A DNA stretch of 64,000 nucleotides from Asterias rubens. Taxonomy: Eukaryota; Echinodermata; Asteroidea; Forcipulatida; Asteriidae. Location: the NCBI RefSeq assembly GCF_902459465.1, contig NC_047073.1, positions 310,001 to 374,000 of the forward strand, written 5' to 3'. Within the stretch, counting starts at the first letter, position 1. The number at the start of each line of letters is the position of its first letter. A program made the position numbers and the translations under genes. Below the pieces are notes generated by a model. That model had not been told where the DNA came from. It worked only from the letters and a program-made list of their open reading frames with translations, and searched no databases. Shown in pieces: positions 1 to 10,701 of the stretch.

Positions 1-123
1 AACTCAGGTAAAAATGTAACCCATAAGGCCCTTTGAAATTAAAATAAGGTTCTTTAATCTCCAATCAGAAGGATGTATCAACACCTTCTCTTATTTCTAG
101 TATATTAATTGTTACTATTTGGT

Positions 124-390
124 TTGACCCTTACACAGATACTTGTTAGCATTGTATCCTCGGTACTTTCCAGAGTTCAGTGAAAAAATCACCGGCATAT
201 AACTCTAAACTTGAGGTCTCGAAATCAAATTCATGCAAAATTACTTCTTTCTTGAAAACTACGTCACTTCAGAGGGAGCTATTACTCACAATGTTCAATA
301 CTATCAACCTCTCCCCATTACTCGTAATCAAGAAAGGTCTTATGCTAATAATTATTTTGAGTAATTACCAATAGTGTCCACTGCCTTTAA
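124..390. mobile_element. SINE fragment plus truncated TTAAAGGCACTGGACAC-type hairpin element
   Basis: Positions 124-198 match the ACCGATGTGTGTTAGCACTG end of the tRNA-like SINE in degraded form. Positions 205-390 match the right half of the element at 49836-50176, including the shared end ATAGTGTCCACTGCCTTTAA. Confidence 0.6.
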
Positions 391-1768
391 TGCCAATATC
401 AGACAAACTAACCTTCAAGTGGGGATTATATTGTGGGTTGTTTTATCCCTACAGTATCCACATCAAAGCATTCATAAATGCTTTAAAATATCTGTATAGA
501 TATAAATGTTTTTAAAGTACAGAATGATTATTGGTTAACATTGAACTGTATTCATATTATTATGCACATAATGTACTATTATGCAGTGTGCCAATGGGCA
601 GTACGTTACAGCTGTTGATTGGCTGATTTCAGAGTAGGTAGATTTGAATAGACCAATAGAACTAGACTATAATTTATTATAATTTATTATAATTACATGT
701 AAATTGTATGCTCAGGTGATGCACTCAGGTCCATCTGAGACGTTAAGCTATGTTAATTTGTAAATACTGATTGTCCAATATGTTTTGTTAGCAACGAGAA
801 AAAGGCTTGTCATTGTAGAGATCTTGAAGACTTTGCACTGCATTGACATCTTCGCTACATAGCCCAACTTCATTAAGCTGTTCAGCAGAAAATATTGCTT
901 AATGGAAAAATAGCAAATCTGCTCCTTGTTAATGAAATGGAAATCTGATCTCTTATTTGTCATAGTGCATTCTAACACAGAGAAATCTATTTTAAATGTT
1001 AGTAAGTTCTAAAACTCAAGGACATTGAGTTGCTTTGAAAAAGGAGATTTACTTCTACTAGTTCTAGTAGATATTTTTCAATCTCGAAATCAAAACACCA
1101 TATAATTGAAGGTCACATTGTAAACAAAAGAGTAATCACCAATTTTTTAAAAGGGTAACTAAAGATTGAAAGTTTTTTAGTAAGATTATTAAATTAGTTG
1201 TGCCAAAATTGTTCATGTGTGATTAAGAAAGAAAAGAAAAATGATACGGACTTATTGCAATCACTGCCAAATATTTTTATAATCCAGCTGTGAGTGAGCT
1301 TTTGGCTCAGTGATGTTTTCTTTTTAAGATGTAGATATGTAAATAGGCATGTAAGTATGCATTCTGTGTCATGTAGTACTTAAACATCCATTGCAGCTTG
1401 TGGGAGTTTAACATACTTTGTCATATCATGTGGTACTAAGTTTAAGAGTGTGTTAAGTTTAACCAGTGAGGGGTGGCTTCTGTGGCAGATAGGTATAATG
1501 GCTGGCTTGTGCTTCTTGCCTAGACTATGTCAAATGGCCTGGCTGGTTTGTACTTCCAGTCTATTGGTGTGTGTTTCCTTCCCAACTGGCTTGTGTTTTG
1601 TGTTCAACTGGCTTGTATTTCACAGCTCAACAGAATTACGTGTATGTACCAAGCCTCACTGGCATGTACCACATTGGCCTGTATTTTCAGACCCACCAGC
1701 TTTTTAATTTATATCATACCAAACATATTAACATGTATGTTGCCTTCCTTACCACTCATACCCAACTT
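391..1768. other. AT-rich stretch with no gene seen
   Basis: Only short stop-bounded frames without family resemblance. A TAATTTATTA direct repeat lies near 671-692. Confidence 0.4.
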
Positions 1769-2085
1769 GCTTGTATTTCATGTCACACTGGCTTTCATTT
1801 TACAGGGGTGCCAGGCCAGTATCGAACTGGCTTGTAGTTCCTGTCACACTGGCTTTCATTTCACAGGGGTGTCAGTATCTAAATGGCTTGTATTTCATGT
1901 CACATTGGCTTTCATTTCACAGGGGTGCAGTACCTAACTGGCTTGTATTTCATGTCACACTGGCTTTCATTTCACAGGGATGCCAGGCCAGTATCGAACT
2001 GGCTTGTATTTCCTGTCTCACTGGCTTTCATTTCACAGGGGTGTCAGTACCTAAATGGCTTGTATTTCATGTCACACTGGCTTTC
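1768..2085. repeat. Minisatellite, ~54-62 bp unit, about 6 copies
   Basis: Units begin GGCTTGTATTTCATGTCACA and contain GGCTTTCATTTCACAGGGGT, with length variants from an optional GCCAGGCCAGTATCGAA segment. The overlapping open frames (repeating FHVTLAFISQG) are a consequence of the repeat and are not called as genes. Confidence 0.85.
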
Positions 2086-2427
2086 ATCCCCACAACTGTT
2101 GCACACGTCTCATGTACCAAATAAACCTCAACACTATTAACATTGCAATTAAAACCACAAAAATAATTTCTTTATCAGGATTTCTGCCCATAGTGTAGGT
2201 TGCATTATCAGTAAAATTGAGTTTTTATTTTCAGATTGGGTTACAGTACACATACCGTAAGTTTGTCAAGCAGAATAGGAAACCTGTATATAAAAATAGC
2301 ATATTTGCTATTTAATACCACCTTTAATATCACCTGTAACATTTAAAGGTAATTCTCAATTTAAAAAAACTGATTCGTGTGAGCTCACTTAACAAAATTC
2401 TGGTTTAATACAAAGCTAGTTGGCATG

Positions 2428-2556
2428 ATTCCTAAACTTAATTGGGTAAGCTTTCTAAACTTAATTGGGTAAGCTTTCTTTGTCATTAATACTCCACTTA
2501 ATTGGGTAAGCTTTCTAAACTTAATTGGGTAAGCTTTCTTTGTCGTTAATACTCCA
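2428..2556. repeat. Short tandem duplication, ~62 bp unit with internal repeats
   Basis: CTTAATTGGGTAAGCTTTCT occurs four times in two nested pairs. Confidence 0.8.
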
Positions 2557-2940
2557 TTTAAAAAAACTTTTTGTAAAACTATTATTTGTAGTACTCCCAG
2601 CACCCATTATATATCATAACATGCCAAAGAGAAAACTAAGTGTTTTTTATCCAATTAGAATGTGCCATTTTTGTATGTGAATGTAAATGCTGCAGTAGAG
2701 AGCTTTAATGTAGTTAGTAATAAACAAAATGGGACATTTATTTAGACACGTTTTACCACAGTGGATAGAAATTTTGTCTTGTAGGCCTAATGTTTACTGT
2801 GGAAACTGTTGACAAAGAATTGAACTAATCATGCAAATAAATATCTACATTCTCATGATATTTCTTAACTTCGTTTTTATTTATTATCTGTTAATCTGTT
2901 AATGATAGCCATAATTAATCAGTACTTCGATTCGGCCATC
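2557..2940. other. AT-rich stretch with no gene seen
   Basis: No open frame with family resemblance, and no repeat family that I recognise. Confidence 0.4.
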
Positions 2941-2979
2941 AAAAAATGTTTTATGATCCGGTAGGATTCTCGGTTTCAC

Positions 2980-3145
2980 ATTTAAGCCAATCAGAAAACG
3001 AGATTGACAATGTTTGGCTTATTTGCATATGACGTCATTGCTTGTCCGTGACCTGCAGTGCACAATTCCTATGACGTTTTTTACTGCAGGGAATTAGGCC
3101 CAGAACTGTCAGCCAATCAGAACCTCGGATTCTGTCCAATCAGAG
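2980..3145. promoter_or_regulatory. Promoter-like block: three CCAAT boxes, octamer and full CRE
   Basis: CCAATCA at 2987 and 3113, CCAAT at 3136, an ATTTGCAT octamer at 3021-3028 directly followed by the palindromic CRE TGACGTCA at 3030-3037, and a further TGACGT at 3072. This density of proximal-promoter motifs is not seen elsewhere in the window. Orientation is unknown but all CCAAT boxes face the plus strand. Confidence 0.4.
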
Positions 3146-3289
3146 CGCTCATTGTTTTTTGGCTCTTTATTCGTCGGCAATGTCGTCCGTGGTGCTTTGT
3201 TTTAATTCTGTCAGAATTTTCTATCTTGTTTTGTTCTTTTTTACACTTTGGAATACTTGTTTATTTGGACCAAGTTTAACAGCGCTTAA

Positions 3290-3379
3290 ATGGAGTTCAC
3301 AACCGTGTGCCTTCAGTTATTTCCCCCCTGTTTTGGACCAACTCTGTGGGACAAAGTTCAAGCACATACATTTACAAAG
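3290..3379 (+). CDS. Possible first coding exon, unrecognised
   Basis: An ATG at 3290 opens 30 codons (MEFTTVCLQLFPPCFGPTLW and ten more) running into AAAG|GTATGT in phase 0. It follows the promoter-like block by about 150 nt. No family is recognised and no downstream exon was found. Confidence 0.2.
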
Positions 3380-3429
3380 GTATGTAAAATGTACACGATA
3401 TGTTATTAACCAGTTATGATATGTTTTGA

Positions 3430-3984
3430 CAATGCTTGTCTGTCGACAACTTAATTAATCATGACACTTATTTAAACCTAATTTCATGATTGGTATTAGT
3501 ACGACAGGAAAGCTAACTACTCGCGTAAGATGCATTACGTTTGAGTGCAATATGAAATGGCATGCCAAATTTTGGTGAAAAATCCACAAGCCCCAAACCC
3601 AAAAGGGCTCGTTAGATAGTTGCTCAACAAGGTCTGAATTTTGAAGGTGTTTCTGTTGTTAGTGTTACTAGTACGGCCCCAGAATTGGCCACAAGAACAT
3701 GCTGTTTTTATTTGAACACGCACTGTGACATTTTAAGAGGATATTTATCTCAGTTGTCTTTATGAACATGCTGTATGGGCACACATACTTACTCAAAGTT
3801 AGAATTGCCAGGTGTTTCTCACTGCGATGCAAAGTCAACATTTGAACATAACCTGTTTTTTTAAGATATTAGTATTACACAGTCAGTGAGGAATATTATT
3901 CAGTTGAAAAACACAAGATTGCTGGACTTGTCCAGTCATGAGTTTAATGCAGGCACGACACATGCAAATTTCTCATTGTGCTCT
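3430..3984. other. No gene seen
   Basis: Non-repetitive AT-rich sequence with no supported feature. Confidence 0.35.
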
Positions 3985-4095
3985 GGGCCCAATTTCATCA
4001 TAGAGCTGCTTATTATGCACAAAAAATAGCTTAGCACAACAGAACTGTGCTAAACAGGAAAAGGTTACCAAAACTACTGGCCAATGGCCTGTGGT
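3985..4095. mobile_element. GGGCCCAATTTCATA-family MITE, partial
   Basis: Begins GGGCCCAATTTCATCATAGA followed by GCTGCTTA; only the left part is recognisable. The full-length relative is at 56809-57052. Confidence 0.55.
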
Positions 4096-5909
4096 ACAGT
4101 GTAAAATTTGAGTCCTGAAATGTTTACCATTAAATACTAGGGCATACTCATTTCAGAAATTCTACGGAGTTAGTTAGCCCCGCGGTCACGACACTATAGA
4201 CTTTTATAATGATGTGGCCATCTTGATTTTACTTCATTTTAACTCATTGTAACCAAACAGAGGCTGGACGAAATAATAGTCTGGTGCCATGTTCGCGCAA
4301 TGAATGTTAGCATTCATGGAAATAGGGAACATGACCAAGATGGTGATAGCGTGATAACGGTCTATAGCACTTAATCAGTCCAGACTTGTGTGGCGAAGTG
4401 CCAAGTGTAGTGGAGCAAATCTTATATGCAAACAGGTAGCTTACATGTAGGTCGGATGCCTCTGTTGCATAAAAGCCTTAAGTGGCAGTGCAACATGGAA
4501 TAGCATTGTACGGTTACAAGGTTTAATTGCTGCAAACTTTTGCATACATATTTAGGATTACAAGGTTTAGCTGCTGCAATCTTTTGCATGTATAGTACAT
4601 GTGTATGCTATAGTATGTACATTGCTAAAAAATAAAAAGGGGTCAAAAAAGTTACTAACTCATAACTAACTTGGTAAATATATGGGAGAGTCTAACGTAA
4701 CTTGTCGATGTTTGCCATTTTGGTCTAGTGTACATCACAATTTTTCTTGTTACTTTTTGTTCTTTTAATGTTAAGACAGTTTGTTTTGATGGGTCACAAT
4801 TGGAATGTAACAGCGCGTACGGAATGTTTTGTCACAAAAATTGGCTTTTATGAACCCAATTCAAAACTGCAATGCGTTATGGGTAGGCAGATGGGGCATT
4901 TGCTACCACGGTTGATGTGGTCTTAACGATGTGCGCAAGCATGGCCTATATCTTTGTGTGGGTTTAACAGCGCCCTCTGTTGATATTTTGCTTTTCGCGA
5001 CAAACCTTATGCTCCGGATGAAAGGAGGAATAGGAGTGATTTCTTAAAAACCTGCGCTTAGAACCATCAGGCATTGTGTAATAAAAATTGTTGGGTCGAT
5101 TAAATTTCTGGTGTAAAGCAGTTTTGTCCCTGGAAGAACTTCAGTCATGGAGCATCTCATACTGCATCTACTTACTGTAGCTCCATCCTCCATGCTCTTA
5201 CACGTAGGATAATGAACCCAGTCATTCACACTCGGTTAGATTCGGTTTCTCAAATCCAAATTTGAATTAATGAAAAAATTCCAAATCCATATTTCTTCAA
5301 AGGAACATAGTTTATACTACCAAGTAGGTTTTTACATGGTCATTAATTTGTGGAGTATTTACCAATCTGACCCTACCTTTAAACCAGTGGTGTACAATTG
5401 AAGCACATTTACTAAACTCTGTTCACATGAGAAGACGTCTAGTCCTTGTCAATAATACTAGTCATAAACTCACTACATCTTTGAGTGTATTGAGTCTTTG
5501 CCCTGCAGCGTTGTATTGTGACTGAATTTACAAAAGATCGAGGCTTCATACTGTGTGACTACACACACAGCACATACCAGACTATTAGCTTAAATTGTGA
5601 TGAGCCATTGTAGCGAGTCAACATCGAAACTACCATCTTCACCAAGTAACCAATAAGTCGCCTAATTATACCCACTGTATCCATCGAGAAAAAAGAGCGT
5701 GTCATACTTTTGTCAGGAGACAATTCTATACACAACAAACATAACCCTGGTTGGACTGTACTCTCCCCTTTGTATTACTAGAGAGAACTCGTTCTGCTAG
5801 AGGGATGGATTGATGCCTCTGCAACCAGTGTAGACCAGTCACAAATACTTACTAGGCTTAGTCACTTGTTAGGTGTCAGTTGGAATATACCTCCAAAGAG
5901 AAACCAAAG
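4096..5909. other. No gene seen
   Basis: Contains a roughly 55-bp direct repeat near 4507-4590 (ACAAGGTTTA, then GCTGCAA, then CTTTTGCAT). Otherwise nothing supported. Confidence 0.35.
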
Positions 5910-6273
5910 TTAAAGGAACACGTTGCCTTGGATCGGTCGAGTTGGTCTTTGAAAAGCGTTTGTAAGCGTTTTTTTATAAAATGCATATGGTTAGATAGAT
6001 GTTGTAAAAGTAGAATACAATGATCCACACAAACATGCCTCGAAATTGCACGGTTTTCATTTTCCTCGTCGACTAACACGGTCGGCCATTTAAATGGCCG
6101 ACCGTGTTAGTTCGCACAGTAAAAGGAAAACCACGCAATTTTGAGGCAAACTTGTGTGGATCATTGTATTCTACTTTTAAAACATCTTTCCAACCATATG
6201 CATTTTATAAAAAAGGGTTACAAACGCTTTTTATAGACCAACTCGTCCGATCCAAGGCAACGTGTTCCTTTAA
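5910..6273. mobile_element. 364-bp hairpin element with TTAA ends (MITE family A)
   Basis: The whole element is a near-perfect inverted repeat. It begins TTAAAGGAACACGTTGCCTT and ends in the reverse complement, with a perfect 38-bp palindrome at 6073-6110 in the centre. TTAA at both ends would fit a piggyBac-type target duplication. Degraded relatives lie at 31509-31790 and 53277-53600. Confidence 0.85.
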
Positions 6274-7205
6274 GGGGTAACTAAACTAAATTAGCAAGTT
6301 AAATTTTAATTTTGAATTATAGACAAAAGGGATAAATAGACACAGGCCTCAAAATAACCCACAGCACCCTTAAGCAATTGCTGTGGTGCCCTGTGCATTT
6401 GCTGTGTTGCTTTTGAAAAGTACAATTAATACAAATTTACATTTTCCTCATAGGGGTGCCCCTCCAAGAGTGAAGTTCAAGGCATGTAGACAAATAATGC
6501 ACACAGAGTTGAACCAGTGTTCAAACTTGAAATTTGTTTTAAAAAGCTAAACTTTTATTTAATCTCATAAATTTGCATAGACTCAATACAATACAACTCA
6601 ATACTGATCTAAAGACATTACAATTGCATGACACTAAATTAGTTATTCTAGCTCTTGATCAAGGCAATTTGTGTAAGATTCTACACTTTTAAAGCACACA
6701 TGTAAATTGATTCTTTGGGAAAAGTTGGTCCTTGTATTGTTACCTTGAATAAACAAAACAAGATTGAAACTTTAAGTTCAGGAAATTGTCAAAGAGTTGC
6801 ACAAATAATTTAGGAAATTAAATTCAGGACTTTGGGCAAAATGTAAGAATTTGTAAAAAATTGCTTATTACTAATAGCCAGTTCTCTAATACATAACTTT
6901 TTCCCTAGTTTTTTTTGTACAAAGAGAGTGCTAATTAAATATCAGAGAAAATGTCTCCTGAAATGCAATCAAGTCAGTGAAAAGTGCTCCCAGGCCCTCT
7001 CATAATAATTCATACTGTGCATGTACTCTAAGCCCATATCGTGAGATACAGTACTCTATGTGGCCAATAGAGGGCCCAATGATAAATTGGTCTTGCAATG
7101 TTAAGAATAAATAGCAAGCAATGGTTGATGCAATGTCTACCAACTTTTTAAAAATTAGGCCTTGTCTGAATTGGTGACTTAGTCTGTAGGATGTTTTGTA
7201 CTTCA
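6274..7205. other. No gene seen
   Basis: AT-rich with short frames only. Confidence 0.35.
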
Positions 7206-7452
7206 AAGCATGATGACGTATCGAGCGTGATGACGCAGCGAGTGAGATGACGGATCGAGCGTGATGACGCAGCGAGTGAGATGACGTATCGAGCGTGATG
7301 ACGCAGCGAGTGAGATGACGCAGAGAACGTGATGACGCAGCGAGCGTGATGACGCAGCGAGCGTGATTACGCAGTGAGCGTCATGTCGCAGCGAGCGTGA
7401 TGGCGCAGCAAGCGAGATGACGCAGCAAACGTGATGATGCAGCGAGCGTGTT
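7206..7452. repeat. 17-bp minisatellite with a TGACG core, about 14 copies
   Basis: Units such as GATGACGCAGCGAGCGT and GATGACGTATCGAGCGT repeat with a 17-bp period. It is CpG-rich within AT-rich surroundings. Confidence 0.85.
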
Positions 7453-8840
7453 TCCTATTTGAATGATGATTAAATGAAAGTTTTGATATTAACTAGTAAC
7501 CCCTATACTGCTGACATCAACTACATAGCCTAGAAGTCACATGCCAATCAATTAGTCCGTGGTTTCAAACATAAAATAACTTGTGTTCTCCATTGTTTGT
7601 GCTGAATTATTTTACGGAAATAATGCATTCCTTCAAAAGTTGCGTACAAAAATTGTATTAGAATTTTATGAATGATACAGTTTTACTATACATGTAGCTT
7701 TTGTTATAACTCCAGACCACCAGCAACAAAAGTTTATAAAAAATATATTTCAAACAATTTGAAAGCAGAAAAATCATCTAGAAGAGCACTCGCTTATTTT
7801 TATATTATACAAAAATATTCTGTGTAATAGTCTTTAAACATTGGAAGTTTAAAAAGTTAATGAGTAAGGAGTCATTTACTGGAGGAATAAGGTTTGGATG
7901 AATTTATAATATGTTAAAAATATCCCTTTAACTCACTATCTTAGCACCACTTTCCATGTTAGCAATAAACAATATGTAATCACAGCGGACAGCGTTCATA
8001 CACCAGGTAAAAGCAGATAAACTGGTTCCAGAGCGTTTACACTGTAGCAAAGGGTGGGGGCCTGGGGGTACAGTGCTCCTCCACAATTTTCCAGCGCCCC
8101 TAGGTGCCCCTCTCCTTGGAAAAAATCCCATAACATATATGTAGTGACCTCCAAAAGAAAAGGAAAAAACATACCCCTGCCCCCCCCCCCCTCCCCCCAC
8201 AGGAAACCGATTCCTCCAGCTACCCAAAACTCTCTTAGTAACTCCTTTTCAAAGTGTAAACAAAGCAAATGTGTTACACCTACTTAGAAACATGGAGTGG
8301 AAATGCAATTCTTCACCATATGAAACATGTCATGAAATCAGAGTCATGGATTTGAGCATCTTGAAGATAAAACAAGAATAATCACCAACAAATATATGAC
8401 ATGTCATGCCCATTATTTAGGATCAATAAAGTCTACTCCCCAAACAATTCATAAATAGACAAAAGCAAAACACCAACATAAATGAATAGAAAAACAACAC
8501 TACCCACATACAAAGGAAAAACAAAGTGAGCCCTACAAAATAAACATCTTTTCAGACACACACATACTATGAATGACTACTTTATGTTAATACCAAAATA
8601 GAAACTAAACTACTTCTTGCAAGCACATATTACTAAATAGTTATATTATGATAAAGTTTCCATTTAATCCCCCCAAATAGCTACCTTGATTAAAATCCTC
8701 TAAAGGGTCTAACATGGTCCTGATTGGGGGAAATTGATAATTAGTAAAACCAAGTTTATCATCAGCATTTTAATTGTACTTTGCAATCACTCTGGAATCC
8801 TTCTCTTCAAATGTGGAATCATGCAAATTCCACAACCTGA
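7453..8840. other. No gene seen; C-rich tracts
   Basis: Contains poly-C runs around 8176-8199. Frames across these are artefacts of the homopolymers. Confidence 0.35.
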
Positions 8841-9160
8841 TTAATAACAGCTTACTTTCCCAATTAGGAATGGAAAATGTGTTTTTTTCCAAATAGGAAT
8901 ATGGTCCATAATCAGGTAAAGCAAACAACTAAACTATCCCAATTGGAAAAGGAAAACTCCCTTCTCCCAAATAGGAATACAGATGGTCCATATTGAAGAA
9001 AACAACTTAACTATCCCAATTGAGAATGGAAAACTCCTTTCTCCCAAATAGGATTACAGCTGGTCCTTAGAGAAAACAATTTAACTATCCCAATTGAGAA
9101 CTTCTAAATAGGAATACAGATAAATAAAACAAACCTAAACAACCCCAATTGGGAATTTGT
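8841..9160. repeat. Degenerate tandem repeat, ~75-80 bp unit, 4-5 copies
   Basis: CTATCCCAATTG, then GGAAAACTCC, TTCTCCCAAATAGGAATACA and TGGTCC recur in order, with drift between units. Confidence 0.7.
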
Positions 9161-10500
9161 ATCTAAGTTAAAATTATCTCCTTCCAATAAGAGTATAATT
9201 TGTTCCCAGCTGGAGATGAAACCTGAAATCTAAAATGGATCCCAATTGGGATTGTGTTTCTACTATTCTTGAACTAGGGATACAAATAGCCCCAATCAGG
9301 GAACTGTACCATCCAAAATGACAATGTTTCTTTTCCTCTTGTGTAATCTTCAACCGAGAAGTACGCCGAGCAGAAAAACCCTGGGTAATACTCCCCTCCT
9401 TCCATAATAAAAATAAAAACCACGACGACATCACATGACACTTAACGAAAGTTTGGTCCAGTTTCATTTTCCTAATATTAATCTAAATAAAAAACATACA
9501 CAGTGTTGGAGAAATTGTCCACATACCACTCTATAATTAAGGCATAGTTGAAATAGGCCACTTTAGTCATGCAATAATGTTTATCATTCATTATAATCAA
9601 TGTCTAAACAGTTTTTCCATCATTATAGAGGCATTATACAAAGGTCCTCTTATGCCATGGTTCCTTTACCCATGGAGGTAGGAATAGACTAATAGAGCCA
9701 GTATGTGATGTCCAATGGAGTTCTGCAGGCCTTATACCAAGGAGGTAGAAACCTCCCTGCTTATACCCTGTTCTTGCAAGGGCAATCCAATTAAATGTAA
9801 ATGTGGACACCCATCTACCAAATCCTTGTACAAGACAAATTTGTACTAATCTTTTCAAAGTCCAAATATTTGGGCTCCACAGAGGGGAGGCCTCAGAAGG
9901 ATCTTTAGCCAAGGTCACAGTGGGTTGGGGTTCTCAAGGAAATTAGATTTGCACAAGCTCATCATAAAATACCAACATGTAGGTTTGAACTATACTCTGT
10001 AACATGGTCAAATGGCAAAATATTGTACAATGATTCTTACATAGATTCATAAGGAATGTCCATTAAAACACAAGTAAAGGTGTTCATTTTTACAATTCCA
10101 GTATATTTTCATCTCCAAATTAGAATTGTTTTAAAAATGAACACCTTTACTGAAAATTGTGCAATGATGTTTATAAGTAAATATCATCTAGAATCTTAAC
10201 TTGTTTACCTCAGTTTTCTGTTATTCGGTTGAAATGAAATTTAAAAATATGCTGAAGAAAGGTATCTACAGTTTAAAATAAATAAAAACCAAATAAATGT
10301 TTCCCGCCCGCTTGAGCAAAAAACTATCAATTTAAATCCAAATGAAAATTTCTCTATTGGATGTCAACATCTTTCTCTTTGCACAGTTTTGTACAAAGCA
10401 TGAACAAGCTTAACACTACACTACTAAAGTAAATGGTTATTTTGAGAAATCAACGTATGTTAAAAACTGATGGCTGCAGTTAGAGAAGAGTTCAGTGATT
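9161..10500. other. Downstream flank / probable 3' UTR of transgelin paralogue 1
   Basis: No gene recognised. A small inverted repeat pairs AAAGGTGTTCATTTTTACAA near 10077 with a complementary run near 10130-10150. No AATAAA was found on the minus strand within a few hundred bases of the stop. Confidence 0.3.
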
Positions 10501-10701
10501 TTAGTTGGTCCCCGCTTTATGGTCATAGACTTGCCGTCTTGTTCCATAGGACATGCCTGATTGTGAAGCGCCTTGGTTGGTACCCATCTGTAGACCAATT
10601 ACGTTCTGTCCTGCCTTGAGCTTCTCTTCTGAGAATTCACGCTTGTTTTCGCTAGATTGTTTTACTCCGAAGGTTGGACCTTGAAATTCACATTTCTGTG
10701 C
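10501..10701 (-). CDS. TAGLN: Transgelin paralogue 1, terminal exon 6 (calponin repeat, stop)
   Basis: Starts [12 protein letters not shown], contains [17 protein letters not shown] and ends DHKAGTN-stop. The linker EEKLKAGQN before the repeat is typical of the family. Confidence 0.95.
   Translation of the reverse strand, partial: AQKCEFQGPTFGVKQSSENKREFSEEKLKAGQNVIGLQMGTNQGASQSGMSYGTRRQVYDHKAGTN

Noticed and set aside
1527..2140. Several overlapping open frames over the 1.8-2.1 kb minisatellite
   Set aside because: They exist because the repeat unit lacks stops in some frames; the peptides simply repeat the unit.
7928..8287. Proline- or glycine-rich frames on both strands near 8.1 kb
   Set aside because: They translate poly-C and poly-G tracts and have no other support.
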